Assembly: GCA_963833505.1 (NCBI GenBank)
Contig: CAWHYG010000007.1
Location: 682,001-746,000, forward strand
Reading direction: 5' to 3'
DNA length: 64,000 bases
Origin: CAWHYG01 sp963833505
Lineage (GTDB): Bacteria > Eisenbacteria > RBG-16-71-46 > CAIMUX01
A model generated the notes under the pieces. It had not been told where the DNA came from and ran no database searches. It worked only from the letters and a program-made list of their open reading frames with translations. Below, one piece after another: positions 45,474 through 53,350 of this stretch. Within the stretch, counting starts at the first letter, position 1; each line of letters begins with the position of its first letter. The position numbers were made by a program, and so were the translations under genes.

Positions 45474-45882
45474 CGCCTTCTCCCTTCCATTCGCGCTCTT
45501 CCAGCCCACCGTCCGCCCTCCGGAGGATCTCCTTGACCTTGAGCTCGGCCGTGGTCAGGAGATCGCCGCAGGTCTTGAGGAGCTTCTGCCCTTCCTCGAA
45601 CGCGGAGATGGTCTGCTCGAGCGGCAGGTCTCCCGCTTCGAGCTCCTCGACCAGCGTCTCGAGCCGGGCCAGCGCCTCTTCAAAGGTCGGCGGAGCCAGC
45701 ACCGGATCCGATCCGCTTCCCGAACCGCCCGGTCCGCCCTTCGCCCCTCCACCGGGTGCATTCGGCCCGGAATCGGGAGCCCTTCCCGAACCGCCCGGTC
45801 CGCCTTTCGCCCCCGCTCCGGGTGCTTTCGGCCCAGAATCGTGCGCCATTCCGGAAGCGCCTGGTCCGCGTTCCTGGTTCAC
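45460..45882 (-). CDS. xseB: Exodeoxyribonuclease VII small subunit with N-terminal repeats
   Basis: 140 residues from a GTG overlapping the xseA stop (GTGA), against about 70-80 usual. The C-terminal 80 residues are the family: TFEEALARLETLVEELEAGD, LPLEQTISAFEEGQKLLKTC and KVKEILRR. The N-terminal 55 residues are Gly/Pro/Ala repeats of 22 residues (GSGRAPDSGPNAPGGGAKGG and a near copy). The small subunit binds XseA and makes the exonuclease that trims single-stranded DNA ends. Confidence 0.93.
   Translation of the reverse strand: MNQERGPGASGMAHDSGPKAPGAGAKGGPGGSGRAPDSGPNAPGGGAKGGPGGSGSGSDPVLAPPTFEEALARLETLVEELEAGDLPLEQTISAFEEGQKLLKTCGDLLTTAELKVKEILRRADGGLEEREWKGEGDDAA
45716..45870 (-). repeat. 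66-bp tandem repeats encoding the XseB leader
   Basis: Two full 66-bp units (starting CTTCCCGAACCGCCCGGTCC at 45716 and 45782) and a partial third differ at only a few bases. They encode the 22-residue Gly/Pro-rich units. Confidence 0.88.
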
Positions 45883-47285
45883 TGCGAAGCCTCCTTCCCG
45901 CCGGACTCGCTCCCCAGGGCATCCTCGACGTTGCACAGGAGCCTGCCCTCGGAGAGACGAACCCGCACCTCATCCCCGCGAACGACGTCCCGGGCGCGCC
46001 GCAAGATGGCCCCGTCGCTCGCGCGCGTCACGATCCCGTAGCCGCGAGCCAGCACCTTCTCGGGTCCGAGCGCCGCGAGGCGCGCTCCAGCCAGCTCGCA
46101 CCGGGCGCGTGCGCGCCGGAGCCGGTCATCCGTGGCGCGCGCCGCCGCGCTCCGCCGATCCTCGAGGCGGCGCCGCAGCGCCTGAAGTCCCTGGGTCGGA
46201 TCGACCCGCACCAGCCTCCGTTCCAGCTTAAGGTACCGGATTCGCCCCAGCTCCGCTCGTTCAGCGAGAGCGTCCCGCAATCGGTCGGCCAGGCGATCGA
46301 GATCAAGGCGCCCGCCGCGCAGGAGATCCTCGGGGCGCCGGAGCCCCCGGCTCATCCGCAGCCGCTCGAACCGGAGGCGGGCGCTGTCCAGGGTCCGCGC
46401 CAGCCCCTGGCGAAGCAGCCGGCGCTCGCGCCCGAGAGAGGCCAGGATCTCGTCCCGATCGGGCACCGCGATCTGGGCGGCATGCGTCGGGGTGGCCGCG
46501 CGCGCGTCGGCCGTGAAGTCGCAGATGGTGAAGTCCACTTCGTGGCCGACGGCCGAAATCACCGGGATCCGCGAGGCGTGGACCGCGCGAGCAAGCGTCT
46601 CCTCGTTGAACGCCCAAAGGTCCTCCAGCGAGCCGCCGCCGCGTCCGACGATCAGGACATCGACGCCCCCGCGCCGGTTCAGGTCGGCGATGCCGTCCGC
46701 CAGGTCTTGCGCCGCCCCGGGTCCCTGCACCGCGGCCGGACGGAGAACGACCCGGGCCAGCGGCCAGCGCTTCGAAAGCACGCGAAGAATGTCTTGAAAG
46801 GCGGCTCCGCTCGAAGAGGTTACGATGCCGATGGTCCGAGGGATCCTCGGGAGGGGCCGCTTCCGAGCCGGATCGAACAGGCCTTCCGCCTCCAGCTTCA
46901 GCTTGAGCCGCTGGAAGGCGGCCTGGAGCGCGCCTTCGCCCTCGTCGAGCATCTGCTCGACCACAAGCTGGTAGGAGCCTCGCGGTTCGTAGACCGTGAG
47001 CCGACCGAAGGCGCGGACCACGAGGCCGTCACGCAGCCGCAGAAACCGCTGGAGCGACCGGACCGTGGGGGCCCATGCGACACAGGTCAAGAGGGCCTTC
47101 TCGTCCTTCAGGCAGAAGTAGGCGTGGCCGCTCGTCGGGTGGATCTTGAACGCCGAGATCTCGCCGCGGACCCAGACGCGATCGATCTCCGTTTCGAGAA
47201 GCTCCCGGATCCGCCGGGTCAGCTCCGTCACGCTGTACGCGCGGACGCCCGCCCCCTTCTGCGGATACTCCGAGCCGATCTCCAT
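45879..47285 (-). CDS. xseA: Exodeoxyribonuclease VII large subunit
   Basis: 468 residues from the ATG at 47285 with GGAAGGG upstream. N-terminal OB-fold: AYSVTELTRRIRELLETEID and VWVRGEISAFKIHPTSGHAY. Catalytic block TIGIVTSSSGAAFQDILRVL, VGRGGGSLEDLWAFNEE, and VISAVGHEVDFTICDFTADA are all present. The C-terminus is a long arginine-rich coiled coil. Partner of the overlapping xseB gene. It follows folD by 41 bp, an arrangement (folD-xseA-xseB-ispA) widely conserved in bacteria. Confidence 0.97.
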   Translation of the reverse strand: MEIGSEYPQKGAGVRAYSVTELTRRIRELLETEIDRVWVRGEISAFKIHPTSGHAYFCLKDEKALLTCVAWAPTVRSLQRFLRLRDGLVVRAFGRLTVYEPRGSYQLVVEQMLDEGEGALQAAFQRLKLKLEAEGLFDPARKRPLPRIPRTIGIVTSSSGAAFQDILRVLSKRWPLARVVLRPAAVQGPGAAQDLADGIADLNRRGGVDVLIVGRGGGSLEDLWAFNEETLARAVHASRIPVISAVGHEVDFTICDFTADARAATPTHAAQIAVPDRDEILASLGRERRLLRQGLARTLDSARLRFERLRMSRGLRRPEDLLRGGRLDLDRLADRLRDALAERAELGRIRYLKLERRLVRVDPTQGLQALRRRLEDRRSAAARATDDRLRRARARCELAGARLAALGPEKVLARGYGIVTRASDGAILRRARDVVRGDEVRVRLSEGRLLCNVEDALGSESGGKEASQ

Positions 47286-47326
47286 GAACCCTTCCCCCGG
47301 AGGCGGCAGCACGCGCCGCCCGGCTG

Positions 47327-48238
47327 CTAGCGTCCCGCGACCTCCCGCCAGATCGGGGCGCGATCCCGGCCCAGCGAGCGCTCGCAGGCCTCGCAGGTGT
47401 TGGCCAGAAGCATGGCCACCGTGAGCGGCCCGACTCCGCCCGGCACCGGGCTCAACCAGCCCGCAACCGGCTCCACGCTCTCGGCCTCGACGTCGCCGAC
47501 GAGCCGGACGCCCTTGGGCGCGGCGGGATCGTCCAGGCGGTGCATCCCCACGTCGACGACCACGGCTCCCGGCCGGATCATCGCTCCCGTGACCGCCCGG
47601 GCCCGGCCCATCGCGGCGATGACGACGTCGGCGCTCCGGGTGATCTCCGGAAGGTCCCGGCTGCGGCTGTGGCACATCGTGACGGTGGCGTCCGCCCAGG
47701 GCGCCTTCTGGCTCAGGAGAAGCGCCATCGGCCGGCCTACGATCGCGCTGCGGCCGAGGACGGCGACGCGCGCGCCGGAGAGCGGAATATCGTTGCGCCG
47801 GAGCAGCGCCAGGATCCCCAGGGGCGTGCAGGGCACGATTCCCGGCCTTCCCAGCGCGAGGCGTCCCTGGTTCACCGGATGAAGGCCATCCACGTCCTTT
47901 TCCGGCGAGAGCGCCTCCGCCACGACGTCCGGACGGATGTGCGCGGGCACCGGCAACTGGACCAGAAGCCCGTGCACTGACGGGTCGGCGTTCGCATCCA
48001 GGATCCGCGCGAGGAGCGCCGATTCCGTCGTGGACTCGGGCAGCGCCTCGACCCGGGAATCGATCCCGACCTCCGCCGAGGCCTTCTCCTTGTTGCGGAC
48101 GTAGACCACCGAAGCCGGATCCTCGCCCACGCGGATCAGGAGCAACCCCGGTTTCACCGGCGTGAGCTCCCGCACCCGGCGCGTCACCAGATCGCGAATC
48201 TCGGCCGCCAGCGCCTTGCCGTCGAGCTTGCGCGCCAT
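47327..48238 (-). CDS. folD: Methylenetetrahydrofolate dehydrogenase/cyclohydrolase
   Basis: 303 residues. Conserved catalytic lysine in YVRNKEKASAEVGI (about residue 55), LLVQLPVPAHI, the NADP-binding block VLGRSAIVGRPMALLL and the closing VPGGVGPLTVAMLLANT. It converts the methylene-THF made by the glycine cleavage system to formyl-THF via methenyl-THF. Start ATG with GGGGGAGGCGGC upstream. Length slightly above the usual 285-290 because of the C-terminus. Confidence 0.97.
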   Translation of the reverse strand: MARKLDGKALAAEIRDLVTRRVRELTPVKPGLLLIRVGEDPASVVYVRNKEKASAEVGIDSRVEALPESTTESALLARILDANADPSVHGLLVQLPVPAHIRPDVVAEALSPEKDVDGLHPVNQGRLALGRPGIVPCTPLGILALLRRNDIPLSGARVAVLGRSAIVGRPMALLLSQKAPWADATVTMCHSRSRDLPEITRSADVVIAAMGRARAVTGAMIRPGAVVVDVGMHRLDDPAAPKGVRLVGDVEAESVEPVAGWLSPVPGGVGPLTVAMLLANTCEACERSLGRDRAPIWREVAGR

Positions 48239-48272
48239 TGCCGCCTCCCCCTGTTGGTGCTTTCCGCCCGCC

Positions 48273-49052
48273 CTATTCGAGGCGTCGCTCGATCCGCTCG
48301 ATGCGGAGCGCCCGCCCGGTGGCCGCGTCAGCCTCGACGAGCGTTCCCTGGAGCCGGAGATCCGCGTCGGCGGGCTGGAACCGCACCGGCATCTGCATGA
48401 GCATGCGCCGGATCGCCAGCTCCTTCCGGACGCCGATGATGGAATCGTGCGGGCCGGTCAGGCCCACGTCGGTCTGACACGCGGTTCCGCGCGGCAGAAT
48501 CCGCTCGTCCGCGGTCGGCACATGCGTGTGGGTTCCAAACACCGCCGTGACCCGGCCGTCCAGGTACCAGCCGAGCGCCACTTTCTCCGAACTGGCCTCG
48601 GCGTGGAAATCGACCACGATGAGCGGTGTGACGCCCTGGAGCCGCTCGAGCGCGGCATCGAGGCCGCGAAACGGACAGTCGACGGCCTGCATGAAGATCC
48701 GGCCGAGCACGGAGATGACCGCGATCTTGGATCCGCCCGCGGGGAAAACTCCGCTCCCGCGCCCCGGCGCTCCCGGAGGGTAGTTGATCGGCCGGATGAT
48801 CCGGGGATCCTTGTCGATCAGGCCGATTCCCTCGACTTTGTCCCAGATGTGGTTGCCGCCGGTGATGACGTCGACGCCGGCCCGGAAGAACTCCTCGGCC
48901 GTCTCCGCGGTGATGCCGTTCCCGGCGGCGGCGTTCTCGCCGTTCGCGATCACCAGGTCGGCCCCGGTTTCCACCCGCAGGCCGGGCAGAAGGCCCGCGA
49001 GCGCGCGCCGGCCGGGCTTGCCGAAGACGTCTCCGACCATGAGGAGCTTCAT
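48273..49052 (-). CDS. YmdB-family metallophosphoesterase
   Basis: 259 residues from the ATG at 49052, seven bases after the rny stop. All metal-site motifs are present: GDVFGKPGRRA, NGENAAAGNG, GGNHIWDK, DFHAEASSEK and GTHTHVPTAD. YmdB proteins hydrolyse 2',3'-cyclic nucleotides and related phosphodiesters and in Bacillus influence biofilm switching; rny-ymdB adjacency is common in many phyla. Start is supported by MKLLMVGDVFG being the family's first strand. Confidence 0.93.
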   Translation of the reverse strand: MKLLMVGDVFGKPGRRALAGLLPGLRVETGADLVIANGENAAAGNGITAETAEEFFRAGVDVITGGNHIWDKVEGIGLIDKDPRIIRPINYPPGAPGRGSGVFPAGGSKIAVISVLGRIFMQAVDCPFRGLDAALERLQGVTPLIVVDFHAEASSEKVALGWYLDGRVTAVFGTHTHVPTADERILPRGTACQTDVGLTGPHDSIIGVRKELAIRRMLMQMPVRFQPADADLRLQGTLVEADAATGRALRIERIERRLE

Positions 49053-49059
49053 GCGGAGC

Positions 49060-50613
49060 TCACCGCGCAAAATCCACGGCTCGCGTCTCTCGGATCACGA
49101 CCACCTTGATCTGTCCCGGGTACTGCAGCTCCTTCTCGATCCGTCCGGCCACCCGGGTCGCGAGGACGCCGGCTTCGGCATCCGCCACGTCCCGGCTCGA
49201 CACCAGGATCCTGAGCTCCCTCCCGGCCTGGATCGCGAAGGAGCGCTCCACCCCGGGGAACGACCCGGCGATGGCCTCGAGCTGTTCCAACCGCTTGATG
49301 TAGGTCTCGAGCTTCTCGCTGCGCGCGCCCGGGCGCGCTCCGGAGATGGCGTCGGCCGCCTGGAGGATCCACGCCAAGGCGGTCGCGACCTCGGTTTCAC
49401 CGTGATGCGCCGCGACCGCTTCAATGACCTCGGGCCGCTCGCCGTAGCGCCGGAGGATCTGGGCGCCGGCCTCTGCGTGCGAACCGTCGTGGTCCTGATC
49501 GCACGCCTTGCCCACGTCGTGCAGCAGCCCGGCCCGCCGCGACAGTGCCGGGTCGAGTCCCAGCTCCGCGGCGATCAGCCCTCCGAGCTGCGCCACCTCG
49601 ACCGAATGGCGGAGGACGTTCTGGCCGAAGGAGGTCCGATAGGCGAGGCGGCCGACGGCGCTCACGATCTCCGGGGCCAGCCCGGGGACGCCCGCCTCCA
49701 CCGTAGCCCGCTCTCCGCTCTCCTGATGTTCCGACTGCAGCTCTTGTTCCGCCTTCTGGACGATTTCCTCGATCCTTCCCGGATGGATCCGGCCGTCCTC
49801 GATCAGGCGCAGGAGCGCGCGGCGCGCGACCTCCCGCCGGATCGGGTCGAAGCTCGAGAGGATGACCGATTCGGGAGTGTCGTCGATGATCACGTCCACG
49901 CCGGTGGCGACCTCGAAGGCGCGGATGTTGCGCCCTTCTCGTCCGATAATCCGCCCTTTCATCTCGTCGCTGGGAAGATCGACCACCGTGACGGTGGCTT
50001 CGATCGTGTGCTCGGAGGCCAGCCGCTGCACCGCGATGCCGATGATGCGATGGGCTTCCCGTTCCGCATCCCGGATGGCGCTCTGGCGGATCTGGGCGGC
50101 CAGGCGTCCCGCCGCGACGCGGCTCTCCTCCTCGGCCGCCCGAAGGACCTGAGCCGTGGCTGCCTCGCGGTTCAGACCGGCCAGTGATTCCAGGCGGGTC
50201 TCCGCCTCGCGCGCCCGTTCCTCGGCGTCGCGCATCCGGCCGCGAACCGTCTCTTCGACCGTCGCCAGGCGGTTCTCGCGGCTGAGCAGCGCCTCTTCCC
50301 GGGCATCCTGCCTTCGCGCCGCCGCCTGCGCTTCCCGTTCCCGTTCGTCCAGGTCCAGCTCGCGCCGGTCCAGCTCGCGGCGGCATTCGCGAATCTCCCG
50401 GTCGGACTCCTCCCGCGTCTGCTGGAGCTTCTCTTTCAGCTCGAGTTCCGCCGCCCGCGCGGCCAGCTCGATCTCGCGCGATCGAGCGAGCGAACGCTGC
50501 TCCAGATCGGCGATGCGGGTGCGGCCGGCGTGCGCGCGGATCCACGACCCGAGAAGGAAGGCCACGACAAGACCGAGAAGGATCACGCCCAGGGCGGGCA
50601 GCGAGGTGGGCAT
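49060..50613 (-). CDS. rny: Ribonuclease Y
   Basis: 517 residues: N-terminal membrane helix (GVILLGLVVAFLLGSWI), a long Glu/Arg-rich coiled coil (about residues 30-200), a KH domain (IIGREGRNIRAFEVATGVDV) and an HD domain (LLHDVGKACDQDHDGSHAE). Central endonuclease of mRNA decay in bacteria without RNase E. The coiled coil is rich in RE dipeptides, typical for GC-rich genomes. Between its start and zapA lies a 6S RNA. Confidence 0.97.
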   Translation of the reverse strand: MPTSLPALGVILLGLVVAFLLGSWIRAHAGRTRIADLEQRSLARSREIELAARAAELELKEKLQQTREESDREIRECRRELDRRELDLDEREREAQAAARRQDAREEALLSRENRLATVEETVRGRMRDAEERAREAETRLESLAGLNREAATAQVLRAAEEESRVAAGRLAAQIRQSAIRDAEREAHRIIGIAVQRLASEHTIEATVTVVDLPSDEMKGRIIGREGRNIRAFEVATGVDVIIDDTPESVILSSFDPIRREVARRALLRLIEDGRIHPGRIEEIVQKAEQELQSEHQESGERATVEAGVPGLAPEIVSAVGRLAYRTSFGQNVLRHSVEVAQLGGLIAAELGLDPALSRRAGLLHDVGKACDQDHDGSHAEAGAQILRRYGERPEVIEAVAAHHGETEVATALAWILQAADAISGARPGARSEKLETYIKRLEQLEAIAGSFPGVERSFAIQAGRELRILVSSRDVADAEAGVLATRVAGRIEKELQYPGQIKVVVIRETRAVDFAR

Positions 50614-50654
50614 CGGCTAACCTCCGGCCTCAGGCTGAACCGGCCGGTCCGAAA

Positions 50655-50850
50655 CCGCGAAGAACCGCCACCCTTTGGCTCGGCGCTGGCTCTTGAACCT
50701 GGTCATGCCAGGTGGGTGCCTACCCCGATCTCTTGGCGCTTCCCCGCGAAGCGGAGATTCCACTCGGAGACCGGCCCTCGGCTCCCTCTTTGGGACTGTT
50801 GGCTCAAGGAGCCTGGCAACCGTCGCCGAAAGGGTAGCGATCCTTCGCGG
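50655..50850 (-). ncRNA. ssrS: 6S RNA (SsrS)
   Basis: About 196 nt on the minus strand between zapA and rny. The ends pair over a long stem: CCGCGAAGGATCGCTACCC at the 5' end with GGGTGGCGGTTCTTCGCGG at the 3' end, with a few mismatches. Inside, the string CACCCACCTGGCATGACCAG and GGTTCAAGA is the 3' closing arm seen in many 6S RNAs. A large internal region (about GTTGCCAGGCTCC ... GCCAAGAGATCGGGG) corresponds to the central bubble that mimics an open promoter. A position downstream of zapA matches the usual genomic site. 6S RNA binds and sequesters the housekeeping RNA polymerase in stationary phase. Exact ends are uncertain by some nucleotides. Confidence 0.85.
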
Positions 50851-50884
50851 TCCCGGTTCGCCTCGACGCACCGGCCGCCCCGAC

Positions 50885-51217
50885 TCAGCTCCCGATCGGA
50901 AATTGCGACCTGGAGGCGCCTGCTTCGCTCGATTCCAGGGCGAGCTCCAGGGACTCCCGGCATCGCCGGGTTCGATCCACCGCCCTTCGGAGCAGGTCCC
51001 CATGGCGGTCCCGCTCCTGCATCATCTCTTCGGCCAGATTCATGCAGACCATGACCGCCAGCCGTTTCAGGTCCAACGCGCTCCGCCGGTCCTTGAGCTC
51101 GCGGAACTTCCCGTCCACGAGGCGCGCCAGCTCCTGGACCATCTCGGGAGAAGCGCCCCGGAAGCGGTACTCCTCGCCGAGTATCGTGACGGACGTGGTC
51201 GGACCGGGTTCGGTCAT
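50885..51217 (-). CDS. zapA: Cell division protein ZapA
   Basis: 110 residues from the ATG at 51217; upstream in-frame sequence lies in the preceding gap. The ZapA pattern is seen: TTSVTILGEEYRFRGASPEM, VQELARLVDGKFRELK and AVMVCMNLAEEMMQERDR, followed by a C-terminal helix. ZapA crosslinks FtsZ filaments. It is 78 bp after a short coiled-coil gene that may be a ZapB-like partner. The 6S RNA gene follows. Confidence 0.93.
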   Translation of the reverse strand: MTEPGPTTSVTILGEEYRFRGASPEMVQELARLVDGKFRELKDRRSALDLKRLAVMVCMNLAEEMMQERDRHGDLLRRAVDRTRRCRESLELALESSEAGASRSQFPIGS

Positions 51218-51294
51218 GGCGTCCTCCGGGCCGGAACGGTCAGATGAATCAGCCGGGACCGGGCGGAATCGATGCCCCCGGTCCATCGGTCAAT

Positions 51295-51537
51295 CTAGTT
51301 CCCACCCCGGACGAGGTCAACCTTCTCGATGAGGCGCGTCAACCTCGCCACGGTCTGATTGCGCTCCTGACGCAGTTCTTCGCACTCTCTCTCAAGCTGG
51401 CGATTCTGCGCGCGGAGTTTTTCCAGCGCGACCGTGATCTCCTGCAGCATCTGCTCCAGCCGATCCAGCTCGGAGAGCAACTCGGAACTCCGGCCGATCT
51501 CGCTCGCCGGAATTTCCACGCCCGGCTGGTCAAACAT
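51295..51537 (-). CDS. Short coiled-coil protein (possible ZapB-like)
   Basis: 80 residues starting MFDQPGVEIPASEIGRSSEL. From about residue 20 to the end it is one predicted coiled coil with Leu/Glu/Arg heptads (LDRLEQMLQEITVALEKLRA, ERECEELRQERNQTVARLTR). Small coiled-coil proteins of this kind often precede zapA, and they may act with it at the division ring, but sequence alone cannot assign ZapB. Overlaps the rplT stop by 8 bp and precedes zapA. Confidence 0.75.
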   Translation of the reverse strand: MFDQPGVEIPASEIGRSSELLSELDRLEQMLQEITVALEKLRAQNRQLERECEELRQERNQTVARLTRLIEKVDLVRGGN

Positions 51538-51997
51538 CGCCCATCCTCCCCGCTTCCACCGTCGCCGGCGCCGCCGGTGCCGCCGAGGCGCCGCTCTCCG
51601 AGGCTGCCCTGGCCACCGGCGCGATCCCCGGCACTCTCGCCGCCAGAAGCTGCGCGCGCGCCGCGTCCACCAGGCGTCCGAATCCTTCCAGGTCGTGGAC
51701 GGCCAGATCGCTCAGGATCTTCCGGTCGATCTCGATCTTGGCCAGATGCAGCCCCTGGATCAGCCGGTTGTAGCTGATGCCGTAATGGCGGGCCGCCGCG
51801 TTGATCCTCTGGATCCACAATCCGCGCATCATGCGCTTGCGCTGCTTGCGGTCGCGGTAGGCATAGCGCATGGCCCGGAGGACGTTCTCCTTGGCGATAC
51901 GGTAGAGCTTGCGGCGTCCGTGGAAGGCGCCCTTGGATGCATTCAGGATCTTGTGTTTGCGGGCCTTTCCGGGCACCACGCTTTTGGCTCTCGGCAT
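51530..51997 (-). CDS. rplT: 50S ribosomal protein L20 with Ala-rich C-terminal extension
   Basis: 155 residues, about 37 more than usual. The protein begins MPRAKSVVPGKARKHKILNA and continues with FHGRRKLYRIAKENVLRAMR and LWIQRINAAARHYGISYNRL, all L20 signatures. The last 35 residues (VARAASESGASAAPAAPATV and beyond) are Ala/Ser-rich. L20 assembles 23S rRNA and in some bacteria represses its own operon. Last ribosomal gene of infC-rpmI-rplT. Confidence 0.97.
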   Translation of the reverse strand: MPRAKSVVPGKARKHKILNASKGAFHGRRKLYRIAKENVLRAMRYAYRDRKQRKRMMRGLWIQRINAAARHYGISYNRLIQGLHLAKIEIDRKILSDLAVHDLEGFGRLVDAARAQLLAARVPGIAPVARAASESGASAAPAAPATVEAGRMGDV

Positions 51998-52146
51998 CGT
52001 TGCCTCCCCGCGCTCCGGCGCCTCGCTTGGGCGCCGGGCGTATCCGGTTCTCGATCAAAGTCCCGTTCGAATCGTCCGGCCTCGGCAGGTCGCGGGACGA
52101 GCGGCGCCGTTCGAACGCGCTCGCTTCCGTCCCAAGCGGCCGGCCC

Positions 52147-52344
52147 TCACCCGATCCCCAGAATCCGCTTGATCCTCTTCTCGTCCGAGGCGGACACGAG
52201 CGCGGTCTGGCGCAGCTGGCGCTTCCGCTTCCGCGACTTGTGGGTGAGGATGTGTCGCCGATTCGGCTTCCGGCGGCGCAGTCTTCCGCTGCCGGTCAGC
52301 GAGAACCGCTTGGCCGCGGATCGGTTGCTTTTCATCTTGGGCAT
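52147..52344 (-). CDS. rpmI: 50S ribosomal protein L35
   Basis: 65 residues, normal length: MPKMKSNRSAAKRFSLTGSG, RRKPNRRHILTHKSRKRKRQ, ending IKRILGIG. Very basic. Three bases after the infC stop and 149 bp before rplT, the classical arrangement. Confidence 0.98.
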   Translation of the reverse strand: MPKMKSNRSAAKRFSLTGSGRLRRRKPNRRHILTHKSRKRKRQLRQTALVSASDEKRIKRILGIG

Positions 52345-52347
52345 CGT

Positions 52348-52947
52348 CTACACCTCTTCCGTCTTCTGGGGAGCCGCGCCCGTTCCGGCGGCGCCGGCGT
52401 GCTCGTCCCCCTTCTTTGGCGCGGCGGAGACGCCCGGCCGGGGCGCCAGCATCATGGTCAACATGCGCCCCTCCTGCGCCGGCCTCTGCTCCACCGTGGC
52501 TATGTCGGTCAGCGCCCGGACGACTTCTTCGATCAAGGCATAGCCCAGTTCCGGATGCGAGAGCTCCCGGCCGCGAAAGATGACGCTGATCTTCACCTTG
52601 TCGCGCTCTTCCAGGAATTTCCTCGCGTGCCGCATCTTGAAGTCGAAGTCGTGGTCCTCGATCTTGGGACGGATCTTGACCTCCTTGACCACGGCCAGAT
52701 GCTGCTTGCGTTTGGCCCGTTGCTCGCGCTTGGCTTGCTCGTATTTGTACTTGCCGAAGTCCATCACCCGGCAGACCGGCGGCCTTGAGGTCGGAGCCAC
52801 CTCCACCAGGTCGAGCTCCATCTCTCTCGCGAGCCGGAGCGCATCGGACACCGCCATGACGCCCTTCTGGTCCCCGTCCGGCCCGATCACGCGGACCATG
52901 GGGGAGCGGATGCGCTCGTTGATCCGAACTTCCGTCTTGCCGACTAT
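52348..52947 (-). CDS. infC: Translation initiation factor IF-3 (apparent ATA start)
   Basis: 199 residues. The conserved protein begins KTEVRINERIRSPMVRVIGP, only five codons after an ATA at 52947-52945. That ATA is preceded by AAGGAGGTGGATGCC, whose strong Shine-Dalgarno has the right spacing. No ATG, GTG or TTG start fits this ribosome site in frame, since the GTG lies within it. IF3 genes often use AUU, AUC or AUA starts because IF3 itself selects against them, giving autoregulation. Later blocks MDFGKYKYEQAKREQRAK and IRPKIEDHDFDFKMRHARKF are normal. The C-terminal 25 residues are a charged extension. Confidence 0.96.
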   Translation of the reverse strand: MVGKTEVRINERIRSPMVRVIGPDGDQKGVMAVSDALRLAREMELDLVEVAPTSRPPVCRVMDFGKYKYEQAKREQRAKRKQHLAVVKEVKIRPKIEDHDFDFKMRHARKFLEERDKVKISVIFRGRELSHPELGYALIEEVVRALTDIATVEQRPAQEGRMLTMMLAPRPGVSAAPKKGDEHAGAAGTGAAPQKTEEV

Positions 52948-52983
52948 GGCATCCACCTCCTTGAAATCCGCCGGACACGAACC

Positions 52984-53012
52984 CAAACAAAAAGACGGCC
53001 GGTCAAGCCGCC
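52984..53012 (-). terminator. Intrinsic terminator/attenuator in the infC leader
   Basis: On the minus strand GGCGGC-TTGACCG-GCCGTC (one G-U pair) is followed at once by TTTTTGTTTG. It lies 37 bp upstream of the infC start and downstream of the tRNA-Val gene, so it must be read through for infC expression; an attenuator is likely. Confidence 0.8.
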
Positions 53013-53080
53013 TCTCGTTTCATCCGTCGTGCCGGCCGCGCCCGTGGACCGGGCGCAACCGTTCTGCATTTCCGGAAGAA

Positions 53081-53112
53081 ACCCGCCGCGGCCTCCCGGG
53101 AGGCCGGCGGGT
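53081..53112 (-). terminator. Strong GC hairpin in the infC leader
   Basis: ACCCGCCGGCCTCCC pairs with GGGAGGCCGCGGCGGGT with one bulged base, followed on the minus strand by TTTCTTCC. Just before it a perfect hairpin AGAAGC-GT-GCTTCT lies at 53114-53127. The first of two terminator-like structures between tRNA-Val and infC. Confidence 0.7.
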
Positions 53113-53217
53113 GAGAAGCACGCTTCTACTTTGACCCCACGGAACGCCCCACGGCGTCCTGCGGGCCATCGGATCCGGTGCCAGGCCTGTCCGGCCCGGC
53201 CCCGAAAGCGACGCAAG

Positions 53218-53294
53218 TGGTGGGCGATACTGGAGTTGAACCAGTGACCTCTTGCATGTCAAGCAAGCACTCTAACCAACTGAGCTAATCGCCC
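53218..53294 (-). tRNA. tRNA-Val (anticodon GAC)
   Basis: A complete cloverleaf on the minus strand: acceptor GGGCGAT/ATCGCCC, D-arm GCTC..GAGT, anticodon stem CTTGC/GCAAG around TTGACAT (anticodon GAC), T-loop GGTTCAACTCC. The CCA end is encoded, unlike the tRNA-Arg in this window. Confidence 0.97.
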
Positions 53295-53350
53295 ACTCGA
53301 CCGTCTCGGTTGTCCGGCTCCTGGAGTCTAGGAATCTGAGGAGAAACCTG

